64,000 bases of DNA from Pseudogemmobacter faecipullorum (lineage in GTDB: Bacteria > Pseudomonadota > Alphaproteobacteria > Rhodobacterales > Rhodobacteraceae), in NCBI RefSeq assembly GCF_020539525.1, contig NZ_JACDXX010000001.1:310001-374000 (forward strand). Direction: 5' to 3'. Positions 25,826 to 33,895 of the stretch are shown here, piece by piece. The translations under genes were made by a program, and so were the position numbers. Below the pieces are notes generated by a model that searched no databases, was not told the origin of the DNA, and saw nothing but the letters and a program-made list of their open reading frames with translations. Position 1 is the first letter of the stretch; the number at the start of each line of letters is the position of its first letter.

Positions 25826-26452
25826 TCAGCGGGCCCGGGGAATGCGCAGCCCATAGCGCATGGCAATCAGCCGGATGGCAATAGTCAGCCCGGCCCCGGC
25901 GCAGGCAGTCAGCACGATCGGCCAGTTCAGCGCATGACCAAGCACCACCAGCCCGCCTCCGGCAGCGGCGGCCACAGCATAGACCTCTTCGCGCAGCACG
26001 CGCGGGATTTCGGTGACCAGCAGATCGCGCAGCATCCCGCCACCGCAGGCCGTCAGCACGCCGATCAGACAGGCCGCCGCCGGAGAAAGGCCAAAGGCCA
26101 GTGCCTTGGAAGTGCCGGCCACGGTAAAAACCCCGAGGCCAATCGCATCCATCAGCATCACCGGGCGATTGGCGCGCTCGATCAGGCGGTGGAAGAAGAA
26201 GACCGTCACCCCGGAGGCAAAGGCCGAGGCCAGATAAGAGGGTTCGCGCAGCATGGCAGCGGGCTGATCGCCGATCATCATATCGCGGATCGCGCCCCCG
26301 GCGGTGGCCGCCGCCGTGGCCAGCACGATGATGCCGAACAGGTCGAGATCGCGGCGCACCGCCAGCATCGCGCCGGAGAGGCCGAAAATATAGATCCCCA
26401 CAATATCGAGCCACCAGACCAGATGGCTGTAATCCGCGGCGAGCCAGTTCAT
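25826..26452 (-). CDS. TRIC-type (UPF0126/YicG) membrane channel protein
   Basis: About 208 residues forming two Gly-rich repeats of the UPF0126 family, now grouped with trimeric intracellular cation channels. Repeat 1 reads IVGIYIFGLSGAMLAVRRDLD...GGAIRDMM and repeat 2 reads AIGLGVFTVAGTSKAL...GGGMLRDLL. The paired A/G-x-x-GG-x-x-RD-x-x motifs are diagnostic. Seven hydrophobic segments are evident. Homologues conduct K+ or similar cations; the ion here is not shown. The ATG at 26452 begins MNWLAADYSHL; TTG and GTG codons slightly upstream are alternatives. Confidence 0.88.
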   Translation of the reverse strand: MNWLAADYSHLVWWLDIVGIYIFGLSGAMLAVRRDLDLFGIIVLATAAATAGGAIRDMMIGDQPAAMLREPSYLASAFASGVTVFFFHRLIERANRPVMLMDAIGLGVFTVAGTSKALAFGLSPAAACLIGVLTACGGGMLRDLLVTEIPRVLREEVYAVAAAAGGGLVVLGHALNWPIVLTACAGAGLTIAIRLIAMRYGLRIPRAR

Positions 26453-26507
26453 CCCATTCCCCACCAAAGCTGCAGCCTATCCTGTCCTGTCAGCAAGGAA
26501 ATGAGAA

Positions 26508-26539
26508 GCGCGCGCCTTCCCCAGAGGGAAGACGCGCGC
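26508..26539 (-). terminator. Putative terminator after mdh
   Basis: A 13-bp stem with one mismatch (GCGCGCG-C-CTTCCC / GGGAAG-A-CGCGCGC) located 30 bp after the mdh stop on the minus strand. A modest T-rich stretch (TTCTCATTT) follows on that strand. Confidence 0.6.
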
Positions 26540-26570
26540 CATGTTCATCAGATCCTAAGATCTGTGCCGC

Positions 26571-27578
<1,008 letters not shown>

Positions 27579-27710
27579 CTAATCCCATAAAGCCGCTGTG
27601 TCCAGCGGCCCGGGCCCCTTGTATGCCGTTGTATGCAGGAATTATCCTGCTTCCGTCCGGCGCGAGTGCAGTTTAGCGGTAACACCATCCCTGGCAGAAA
27701 AGGCTTAAAA

Positions 27711-28463
27711 ATGGAGACGCCTGAATTCTGGGCCGTGGCAGTGATCGCAGCCCTGCTGGTTGGCCTCTCCAAGGGCGGATTGCCGATGCTCGGCTCGCTG
27801 GCGGTGCCGGTGATGGCGCTGAGCATTTCACCGGTTGTCGCCGCCGGATTGCTGCTGCCGGTCTTCGTGGTCTCGGATATGTTCGGCCTCTGGGCCTGGC
27901 GCGGTTCGTTTAACGCCCGGGTGCTGCGGATCGTGATCCCCGGCGCAGTGGCCGGCATTGCCATTGGCTGGGCCACGGCAAGCTATGTGCCCGAGGCGGC
28001 GGTGCGGCTGCTGATCGGGGTGATCGGCCTGGTCTTTGCCGCCAATGCCCTGCTGCGCCCCGGCAGTGAGGGGTCGCCGCGCGAGGCGAAGGTGGCCCCT
28101 GGTCTGTTCTGGGGCACGCTGACCGGCTTCACCAGCTTTGTCAGCCATTCCGGCGCGCCGCCCTGGCAGGTCTATACCCTGCCGCTGCGGATGGAAAAGA
28201 CCATCTTTGCCGGCACATCGACCATTGCCTTTGCCATTATCAATGCGGTGAAACTGCTGCCTTATTATGCGCTTGGCCAGCTGGGCACCGGCAATCTGAA
28301 ACTGGCGGCGCTGCTGACGCTTCCTGCGCTGGCCGGGGTCGCGCTCGGGGTCAGGCTGACCCGCCTGCTGCCGCCGAAGCTGTTCTTTCGCCTCGTGATC
28401 TGGGCGCTGCTCATCATTTCGCTGAAGCTGGCGTTTGACGCCTCGGGCGAACTGTTCTGGTGA
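27711..28463 (+). CDS. TSUP/TauE-SafE family transporter (first of two)
   Basis: A 250-residue inner-membrane protein with about seven or eight hydrophobic helices. The TSUP repeats begin with LLVGLSKGGLPMLGSLAVP and GLFWGTLTGFTSFVSHSGAPP, the latter carrying the second-repeat G-x-x-S-x-x-x-x-G pattern. Family members export sulfite, sulfoacetate or other organosulfur anions; the substrate here cannot be told. An earlier in-frame ATG at 27633 adds a non-hydrophobic leader, so 27711 is preferred. It is divergent from mdh. Confidence 0.88.
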   Translation: METPEFWAVAVIAALLVGLSKGGLPMLGSLAVPVMALSISPVVAAGLLLPVFVVSDMFGLWAWRGSFNARVLRIVIPGAVAGIAIGWATASYVPEAAVRLLIGVIGLVFAANALLRPGSEGSPREAKVAPGLFWGTLTGFTSFVSHSGAPPWQVYTLPLRMEKTIFAGTSTIAFAIINAVKLLPYYALGQLGTGNLKLAALLTLPALAGVALGVRLTRLLPPKLFFRLVIWALLIISLKLAFDASGELFW

Positions 28464-28763
28464 AAGGGGCTGAGATTGCCCCGGTCACCCCTTCGCTGAT
28501 GCCTCACAGAATTAACGGGGGAGAGGCATCGGCTGATGCCTCTCCCCACCAGACCTGCGCCGGTTTGACGGAGGGAGAACCGCCCGGTCTGCGACGAGGC
28601 ACGCAGACCATTCCGGAACGTGAAGTTCAGGCCTGGAATCTCTGGCCCTGGGATCTTCTGCCGGTCAGCCTGTCCGGGTCAGCCTCTCCTGACCGGGCAG
28701 CGCTGCGGCTCTGAGGGCAGATCCGGACCTCCCGGCCTTCCGCCCCTCAGACCTGGCAGGTCG
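28464..28763. other. Gene-free stretch with a strong hairpin
   Basis: No convincing gene is visible. At 28518-28547 there is a perfect 13-bp stem GGGGAGAGGCATC / GATGCCTCTCCCC with loop GGCT and no T-tract. A weaker CCGG-rich dyad lies near 28672-28697. The strong stem is probably a 3' end or stability element of the TSUP transcript. Confidence 0.5.
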
Positions 28764-28955
28764 TCAGACCTTATCAATCGTCTTTTTTACGCCATCCTTG
28801 GCCTTGCCAAGCGCCTGCTGCGCTTCACCTTTCAGCTCCTGGCGGGCGCCTTCGGCCTGCAGCTTTTCATTGCCAGTGGCCTTGCCAACCGCCTGTTTCA
28901 CATTGCCGGTAACTTCGTTGGCGAGACCTTTGATCTTGTCACTGGTGCTGCTCAT
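28764..28955 (-). CDS. CsbD-like stress protein
   Basis: A 63-residue hydrophilic protein (MSSTSDKIKGLANEVTGNVK...) with the CsbD repeat pattern G-x-x-x-x-x-x-G-x-x-K-x-x-x-G, repeated as GNVKQAVGKATGN and GEAQQALGKAKDG. CsbD-like proteins are abundant under general stress in many bacteria; their molecular role is unknown. AAGGAG lies 7 nt before the ATG. The longer upstream reading lacks the pattern. It is divergent from mcl2. Confidence 0.88.
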   Translation of the reverse strand: MSSTSDKIKGLANEVTGNVKQAVGKATGNEKLQAEGARQELKGEAQQALGKAKDGVKKTIDKV

Positions 28956-28975
28956 GGCAAACTCCTTCTGAAAGA

Positions 28976-28985
28976 TGTGATCACC
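28976..28985. promoter_or_regulatory. Single TGTGATCACC palindrome between CsbD and mcl2
   Basis: Nine of ten positions match the TGTGATCACA motif. It lies 20 bp before the CsbD start and 244 bp before mcl2. It is solitary, so a chance match is possible. If real, it would link the malyl-CoA thioesterase or CsbD to the same control as the TCA genes. Confidence 0.3.
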
Positions 28986-29229
28986 GAAGCGGGTGACTGA
29001 TTGCCCGGGGAAACGCCGCCGCTGCGCCAGAGGTTCCCCGCCGCCCGAGGCCAGGCAGCGCCAGGCAGTAAATCCGGCGATATCCGGCCGATGACGCAGC
29101 GTCAGCCGGGCCAGCAGGTCAGGCCAGGCCGCCACGATGCGAGATTTTTCTGCATTGCGGCAACTGAAGCCTTGCCGGAAGCGTCAATTTCGTGCTTTGA
29201 GACGCAAGATTATTTCAAAGGAATCCGCC

Positions 29230-30090
29230 ATGACCCGCCCCTGCCGTTCGGTCCTGTATATTCCCGGCTCGCGGCAGCGCGCGCTTGAGAAGGCACGCGA
29301 GCTGGCCTGCGATGCAATCATCTTCGATCTCGAGGATGCGGTGGCGCCCGAGGAAAAACAGGCCGCCCGCCTGTTGCTGACCGGGGTTCTGGCCGGAACC
29401 GATTACGGCAACCGGCTGAAAGTGGTGCGGATCAATGGCTTTGACAGCCCCTGGGGCCGCGAGGATGCGGCAGCCCTGGCGAAGGCCGTCAGGGCCGGCA
29501 CGCAGATCGATGCCATCCTCGTGCCCAAGGTAAACAGCCCTGCCGATCTCAATGCTGTGGCCGAGCTGGCGCCCGGAGTTCCGCTCTGGGCGATGATGGA
29601 AACCTGCCAGGGCATGCTGAATGCCGCCCCGATCGCTGCCCATCCGGCGCTGCAGGGCATGGTGATGGGCACCAATGATCTGGCGAAAGAGCTGGGCGCG
29701 CGGTTCCGCGCCGACCGGTTGCCGATGCAGGCCGGGCTGGGGCTGTGCCTGCTGGCAGGCCGGGCGCATGGTCTGATGATGATTGATGGCGTCTATAACG
29801 CCTTTAAGGATGAAGCCGGACTGCGCGCCGAATGCGAACAGGGCCGCGATATGGGCTTTGATGGCAAGACCCTGATCCATCCGGCGCAGCTGGCGATTGC
29901 CAATGCGGCCTTTGCCCCCTCGCCCGAAGAGCTGGATCTGGCCCGCCGCCAGATCGCGGCTTTTGAGGCGGTTGCGGCAGAGGGCGGCGGCGTGGCGGTG
30001 GTCGATGGCCGGATTGTCGAGAATCTGCATATCGTTACCGCCCGCGCCCTGATCCGTAAGGCTGAGGCAATCGGCGCTCTGGAAAAGTGA
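29230..30090 (+). CDS. mcl2: (3S)-malyl-CoA thioesterase (CitE-like CoA ester lyase family)
   Basis: A 286-residue TIM-barrel protein of the CitE/malyl-CoA lyase family. It shows RSVLYIPGSRQRALEKA, the metal and CoA region FDLEDAVAPEEK, VRINGFDSPWG, the catalytic-site Glu in MMETCQGMLNA, and GKTLIHPAQL. The length and the position beside mch and the TCA genes match R. sphaeroides Mcl2, which hydrolyses (S)-malyl-CoA to malate and CoA at the end of the ethylmalonyl-CoA pathway. A true lyase (Mcl1) is usually about 318 residues and encoded elsewhere. Thioesterase rather than lyase activity is inferred from that resemblance. Confidence 0.85.
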   Translation: MTRPCRSVLYIPGSRQRALEKARELACDAIIFDLEDAVAPEEKQAARLLLTGVLAGTDYGNRLKVVRINGFDSPWGREDAAALAKAVRAGTQIDAILVPKVNSPADLNAVAELAPGVPLWAMMETCQGMLNAAPIAAHPALQGMVMGTNDLAKELGARFRADRLPMQAGLGLCLLAGRAHGLMMIDGVYNAFKDEAGLRAECEQGRDMGFDGKTLIHPAQLAIANAAFAPSPEELDLARRQIAAFEAVAAEGGGVAVVDGRIVENLHIVTARALIRKAEAIGALEK

Positions 30091-30147
30091 GGCAGAAGCG
30101 GGCAGGAAGAGCCCTGACCCCCTCGTAAATCACCGGAGCCTGTCGCC

Positions 30148-30687
30148 ATGGTCCTTTTGCTTCTCGGCCTGATCCTCTGGATCGCCTCTCATCTGATGAT
30201 CCGCCTTGCCCCGGATCTGCGCCAGCGCATCGGCGGCAAGGCCGGTACGGCGCTGCTGAACCTGGCGGCGCTTGCGCTGATGATCTTTGGTTATCGCGCC
30301 TATGAGGGCAGCTTCTACTGGGGCCGGGATCCGATGCTGACCGGCATCAATAATCTGCTGGTGCTGATCGCGGTCTATTTCGCCGCCGCCCATGGCATGA
30401 AAACCGCCCTCGCCCGGCATATCCGCCATCCTCTGCTCTGGGGCGTGGTGCTCTGGGCGGTGGCGCATCTTCTGGTCAATGGCGACACGCCCTCGTTCCT
30501 GCTGTTTGGCGGCCTGCTGATCTGGGCCCTGCTGCAGATGGTGGTGATCAGCCGCGATGAGGGCCCCTGGATCCGCCCCGCGGCTAAACCGGCAAAATTC
30601 GAGATTTTCGCCCTGCTCGGCACGGTTCTGGTTTTCGGCGGCGCAGCCCTCGTGCATAAAGCCCTTGGCTATCCGGTCTTTGGGTGA
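30148..30687 (+). CDS. NnrU family membrane protein
   Basis: A 179-residue protein with about five hydrophobic helices. The family signature is visible in MVLLLLGLILWIASHLMIRL (the His-containing first helix), AAHGMKTALARHIRHPLLWGVVLWAVAHLLVNGD and LLFGGLLIWALLQM. NnrU was named for a link to nitrite and nitric-oxide reduction, but the family is widespread in non-denitrifiers. No denitrification genes are in the window. It lies 57 bp after mcl2 and just before the DUF1737 gene, so these are likely one transcript. Confidence 0.88.
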   Translation: MVLLLLGLILWIASHLMIRLAPDLRQRIGGKAGTALLNLAALALMIFGYRAYEGSFYWGRDPMLTGINNLLVLIAVYFAAAHGMKTALARHIRHPLLWGVVLWAVAHLLVNGDTPSFLLFGGLLIWALLQMVVISRDEGPWIRPAAKPAKFEIFALLGTVLVFGGAALVHKALGYPVFG

Positions 30688-30692
30688 ACTGC

Positions 30693-30896
30693 ATGAAACT
30701 CTATCGTTTTCTTACCGAGGATGACACTGCCGCCTTCTGCCACAAGGTCTCGGCCGCGCTGGCAAAAGGCTGGGAGCTTTACGGCCCGCCAACCTATGCT
30801 TTTGACGCCTCTAACGGCGTGATGCGCTGCGGTCAGGCGGTGGTGAAAGAGGTCGAGGGTGACTATTCGCCCGATGTGAAACTCGGCCAGCACTAA
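30693..30896 (+). CDS. DUF1737 family protein
   Basis: A 67-residue small cytoplasmic protein beginning MKLYRFLTEDDTAAFCHKVS, with the central block ALAKGWELYGPPTYAFD that defines DUF1737. Members are thought to adopt a compact alpha/beta fold; function is unknown. The ATG at 30693 matches the family start. A GTG at 30684 overlapping the NnrU stop is an alternative that would permit translational coupling. A GC hairpin (GGGGGC CA GCCCCC, 30905-30918) follows the stop. Confidence 0.85.
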   Translation: MKLYRFLTEDDTAAFCHKVSAALAKGWELYGPPTYAFDASNGVMRCGQAVVKEVEGDYSPDVKLGQH

Positions 30897-30994
30897 GGGG
30901 CAGAGGGGGCCAGCCCCCCGGCCCCTGACAGGGCCTCCCCCGGTTGTTTTCCACCAGGCAGAAGCTGCTCTGGCATATAAGGGGGGAGGCCGCG

Positions 30995-32023
30995 ATGAAA
31001 ACCAATCCGGGCCGTTATTTCGAAGATTATCAGCTCGGCGAGGTGCTGCGTCATGCGGTACCGCGCAGTATTGGTCCGGGCGAGCGGGCGCTTTATCACG
31101 CGCTTTATCCGGCGCGGGCTGCGCTCTATTCCTCGGATGAATTTGCCCGCGCCTCTGGTCTGGCGGCCAGCCCGCTTGATGATCTGATCGCCTTCCACAC
31201 CGTCTTTGGCAAAACCGTTCCGGATGTCTCGCTGAATGCGGTGGCCAATCTTGGCTATGCCGAGGGGCGCTGGCTGAAGCCGGTCTGGCCCGGCGATACG
31301 CTGCGCGCGGAATCCGAAGTAATCGGGCTGAAAGAAAATTCGAACGGCAAATCCGGCGTGCTCTATGTCCGCACCCGTGGCTTTAACCAGCATGATGAGG
31401 TGGTGCTGGAATACAGCCGCTGGGTGATGGTGAAAAAGCGCCGCGATGTGCCGGCCGCTGATCCGGTGGTGCCGGAGCTGAAAAAAGCCGTGGCCGCCGC
31501 CGATCTGGTGGTGCCGGAGGGGCTGGATTTCAGCCGCTATGATTTCGCCCTGGCGGGGGAGCCGCATCGCTGGGGCGATTATGCCATCGGCGAGAAAATC
31601 GACCATATTGATGGCATCACCGTGGAAGAGGCCGAGCATATGCTGGCCACGCGGCTGTGGCAGAATACCTCGAAAGTGCATTTCGATGTGACCCAGCGCG
31701 AGGATGGGCGGCGGCTGATCTATGGCGGCCATGTGATCAGCCTGGCGCGCACCCTTTCGTTCAATGGCCTCGCCAATGCGCAGATGATCGTGGCACTGAA
31801 CGGCGGCGCCCATGCCAATCCCTGTTTCTCGGGTGATACGGTCCGGGCCTGGTCGGAAGTGCTCGACAAAGCCGAGACCCCTGCCCCCGGCGTCGGCGCG
31901 CTGCGGCTGCGGCTGGTGGCGGTCAAACAGGGCGCGGCGCCCTTTGCCCTGAAAGGCGAGGATGGCAGATACCTGCCCGAAGTGCTGCTGGATCTGGATT
32001 ACTGGGCGCTGATCCCGCTCTGA
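30995..32023 (+). CDS. mch: Mesaconyl-CoA hydratase (MaoC-like)
   Basis: A 342-residue double hot-dog protein interconverting mesaconyl-C1-CoA and beta-methylmalyl-CoA in the ethylmalonyl-CoA pathway. The N-terminal half begins NPGRYFEDYQLGEVLRHAVPRSI. A MaoC-like second domain spans about residues 185-340 (WGDYAIGEKIDHIDGITVEEAEHMLATRLWQNTSKVHFD). Length equals that of the R. sphaeroides enzyme (343). The start at 30995 follows GGGGGGAGG; an upstream in-frame ATG lacks a Shine-Dalgarno. It is downstream of mcl2-NnrU-DUF1737 on the same strand, which supports the pathway call. Confidence 0.9.
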   Translation: MKTNPGRYFEDYQLGEVLRHAVPRSIGPGERALYHALYPARAALYSSDEFARASGLAASPLDDLIAFHTVFGKTVPDVSLNAVANLGYAEGRWLKPVWPGDTLRAESEVIGLKENSNGKSGVLYVRTRGFNQHDEVVLEYSRWVMVKKRRDVPAADPVVPELKKAVAAADLVVPEGLDFSRYDFALAGEPHRWGDYAIGEKIDHIDGITVEEAEHMLATRLWQNTSKVHFDVTQREDGRRLIYGGHVISLARTLSFNGLANAQMIVALNGGAHANPCFSGDTVRAWSEVLDKAETPAPGVGALRLRLVAVKQGAAPFALKGEDGRYLPEVLLDLDYWALIPL

Positions 32024-32049
32024 CCCGCCCCGGCCGGCACAACCTGTGC

Positions 32050-32078
32050 TTGTTATACATCTGTTCAACGGCTTATTA
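32050..32078 (+). promoter_or_regulatory. Possible promoter of the porin gene
   Basis: TTGTTA and TTATTA separated by 17 bp in an AT-rich pocket between mch and the porin gene. An imperfect dyad (TACATC ... GATGTA) overlaps it. Transcription from here would give a leader of about 70 nt containing the hairpin at 32114-32149. Confidence 0.3.
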
Positions 32079-32113
32079 CGCGGATGTAGAATAAATCTTG
32101 CGCGACGCAGCTG

Positions 32114-32151
32114 CCTCGCTTCAGGCTGGTTCAGCCACCTGAAGCGAGGAG
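32114..32151 (+). promoter_or_regulatory. Hairpin covering the porin Shine-Dalgarno
   Basis: CCTCGCTTCAGG (32114-32125) is perfectly complementary to CCTGAAGCGAGG (32138-32149), and the loop can add a TGG/CCA pair. The 3' arm includes the first three bases of the Shine-Dalgarno AGGAG (32147-32151), 6 nt before the ATG. Folding would hide the ribosome site, as in RNA thermometers or protein- or sRNA-controlled leaders. No T-tract follows, so it is not a terminator. Confidence 0.65.
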
Positions 32152-32157
32152 ACAATT

Positions 32158-32808
32158 ATGTTGAAGCAACAGTACATTTGTGGCCTGGGGGCCGCGTTTT
32201 TTTGCAGCCTTATTCCGATCACCGGCGCAGCCGCCCAGGAGCTGAATCTCTATGGCGGGGCCGCGCTGGAATATTACACCAAAAATGACGACGGCCCCTC
32301 CAAAACCGATCTCAACGGCTATCTGGAGCTGGATTACAACGGGCTTTACGGCGGGATCTGGGCCGAGCTGACCGACTGGGACGATTCCAACGAGATCGAT
32401 CTTTACTTCGGCTATCGCGGCGAAAGCGGCCAGATTTCTTACGATCTCAGCTATTATTACTATGTCTATCCTCAGGTGGATGACGCAGATTATGGCGAGA
32501 TCGTCCTCGCGCTTGGCTATAATGCCACCGACACATTCGGCATCGGTTTTGAGGTCTATCACGACCCCGAAAGCGGCAATGGCAGCGCCTATATCAACCC
32601 CTGGATCACCGCCGGCGATAAACTGACTTTCGATATCTACTGGGGCAAATATGACGAGGGCTTGGGCAGCTTCTCTGAATGGGAAGCCGGGGTGAAATAT
32701 GCCCTGTCGGATGAGGTCAGCCTCGGCCTGCGTTATTATGATGGCGAGGAATATGACGATTATATCCGGCTGCAGCTGGCCTGGGATACCACCCTCTTCA
32801 CCCGATAA
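32158..32808 (+). CDS. TorF-like (Gcw_chp) putative outer-membrane protein
   Basis: A 216-residue exported protein: a signal peptide of about 25 residues (GAAFFCSLIPITGAAAQE), then repeated amphipathic beta strands rich in Tyr, Asp and Gly (YLELDYNGLYGGIWAELTDWDD, YDLSYYYYVYPQ, LGLRYYDGEEYD). The DYNGLYGGIWA-x-x-TDW pattern is typical of the Gcw_chp/TorF family of small porin-like barrels. The last residues (LQLAWDTTLFTR) do not end in the classical Phe but carry a near-terminal aromatic. The very acidic composition suggests cation preference (inference). Translation is probably controlled by the leader hairpin. Confidence 0.8.
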   Translation: MLKQQYICGLGAAFFCSLIPITGAAAQELNLYGGAALEYYTKNDDGPSKTDLNGYLELDYNGLYGGIWAELTDWDDSNEIDLYFGYRGESGQISYDLSYYYYVYPQVDDADYGEIVLALGYNATDTFGIGFEVYHDPESGNGSAYINPWITAGDKLTFDIYWGKYDEGLGSFSEWEAGVKYALSDEVSLGLRYYDGEEYDDYIRLQLAWDTTLFTR

Positions 32809-32855
32809 CCCTGGCCTGCCAGCCCGTAAGACGCTGAGACCTCGCAATCTCTGGC

Positions 32856-32931
32856 TGTGATCCCAGGCCTTCAGGGGGAATCACAGTCAGACGCTGCGCC
32901 TGTGATCACAGCGCCGACACATGTGATCACA
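32856..32931. promoter_or_regulatory. Operator palindromes upstream of sdhC
   Basis: Two perfect TGTGATCACA sites at 32901-32910 and 32922-32931, with centres 21 bp apart, the same spacing as at sucC. Farther upstream are a 9/10 match (TGTGATCCCA, 32856-32865) and a half-site (AATCACA, 32879-32885). They end 174 bp before the sdhC ATG, leaving room for promoter and leader. A small ATCGCT/AGCGAT hairpin lies in that leader near 33008-33025. Confidence 0.75.
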
Positions 32932-33105
32932 TAAATAGTAAAAATTGATCCGGGAGACCGGGACGGTTTGCAAATGCGGCATTGCCCCTCGTGACTCGGC
33001 TGATAAAATCGCTATGACCAGCGATATATCGAAGCGCGCTCTATCGGAACGCTCAGTTCTCGGCGGACCCGGAGCAGAGCTCAGCCAGCGACGAAGGGAC
33101 TGAAG

Positions 33106-33501
33106 ATGTCTGCACCAAAACGGGTCGAGCGGCCCCTTTCCCCGTTTATGATCGGCCCCTATTACCGGCCGCAGATCACCTCGATCTCATCGATCATGGT
33201 TCGCATCACCGGCATCGCCCTGATCGGCTCGATCGCGCTGATCACCGCCTGGATCTTTGCCGCGGCCGTGTCGGAAGATCTGTTCGCCTGCGTGAACTGG
33301 CTGGTCACCTCCTGGCTCGGCACGCTGATCTTTGTTCTGTCGGCCTGGGCGGCCTGGTATCACCTGCTGGGCGGGCTGCGTCACTTCCTGTTTGACGCCG
33401 GCAAGGGCATGGAAATCGGCACCGCTGAAAAGCTGGGCCTGCTTATGTTTGCCGGTGCCACGGTTCTGACCGTGCTGACCGTCATCGTCGCTATCTTCTG
33501 A
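33106..33501 (+). CDS. sdhC: Succinate dehydrogenase cytochrome b556 subunit
   Basis: A 131-residue membrane anchor of complex II. The N-terminal RPLSPFMIGPYYRPQITSISSIMVRITGIAL contains the conserved RP(L)SP and S-x-x-x-R-x-T-G quinone-site motif. Three transmembrane helices follow, the second ending with HLLGGLRHFLFDAG, where His ligates heme b. Length is normal. It is the first gene of sdhC-sdhD-sdhA-lipoproteins-sdhB, preceded by TGTGATCACA operator sites. Confidence 0.96.
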   Translation: MSAPKRVERPLSPFMIGPYYRPQITSISSIMVRITGIALIGSIALITAWIFAAAVSEDLFACVNWLVTSWLGTLIFVLSAWAAWYHLLGGLRHFLFDAGKGMEIGTAEKLGLLMFAGATVLTVLTVIVAIF

Positions 33502-33506
33502 GGGTT

Positions 33507-33884
33507 ATGAACATGCGTTACCTGACCCCCCGCAAACGTGCCGAAGGCCATGGTGCTGCCCGTTCCGGCACCGCGCATCACATTGCGATGACCGTTTCCG
33601 GCTGGGCGCTGGTCTTCCTGGTCCCGGCGTTCATCTTCGTGCTGGCCCGCACCATCGGTGGCCCGCTTGCCGATGTGCGCGCCACTTTCGCCAATCCCTG
33701 CGTGGCCATCCTGACCGCGCTCTTCCTCTTCGTCGGCCTGCGCCATTTCGCAAAAGGCATCCAGTCGACCTTTGAGGATTACACCCATGGCTTCACCCGT
33801 GAAGCCCTGATCATGCTGGCCAATGCTGTTGCCTGGCTGCTGATTGCCGCAGGGTTCTATGCCCTGCTCAAGCTCGCGCTCTGA
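33507..33884 (+). CDS. sdhD: Succinate dehydrogenase membrane anchor subunit
   Basis: A 125-residue second anchor. After a polar N-terminus ([22 protein letters not shown]) come three hydrophobic helices. [18 protein letters not shown] holds the alphaproteobacterial SdhD pattern H-x-x-x-G-x-x-x-x-x-x-D-Y, the Asp-Tyr pair lining the quinone site and the His near heme. Two ATGs two codons apart are possible; the second (33513) has the better distance to AGGG. It follows sdhC by 5 nt and precedes sdhA by 11 nt. Confidence 0.94.
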   Translation: MNMRYLTPRKRAEGHGAARSGTAHHIAMTVSGWALVFLVPAFIFVLARTIGGPLADVRATFANPCVAILTALFLFVGLRHFAKGIQSTFEDYTHGFTREALIMLANAVAWLLIAAGFYALLKLAL

Positions 33885-33895
33885 GAGGCCCTGAT

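Noticed and set aside
25575-26414. A 279-codon reading that extends the 54-residue gene upstream
   Set aside because: The extension overlaps the TRIC-like channel gene out of frame and looks like its shadow. Only the last 54 codons have their own ATG and ribosome site.
28460-28714. An 84-codon frame after the TSUP gene
   Set aside because: No ribosome site; it runs through the perfect hairpin at 28518-28547 and has Pro/Arg/Glu-rich random-like composition.
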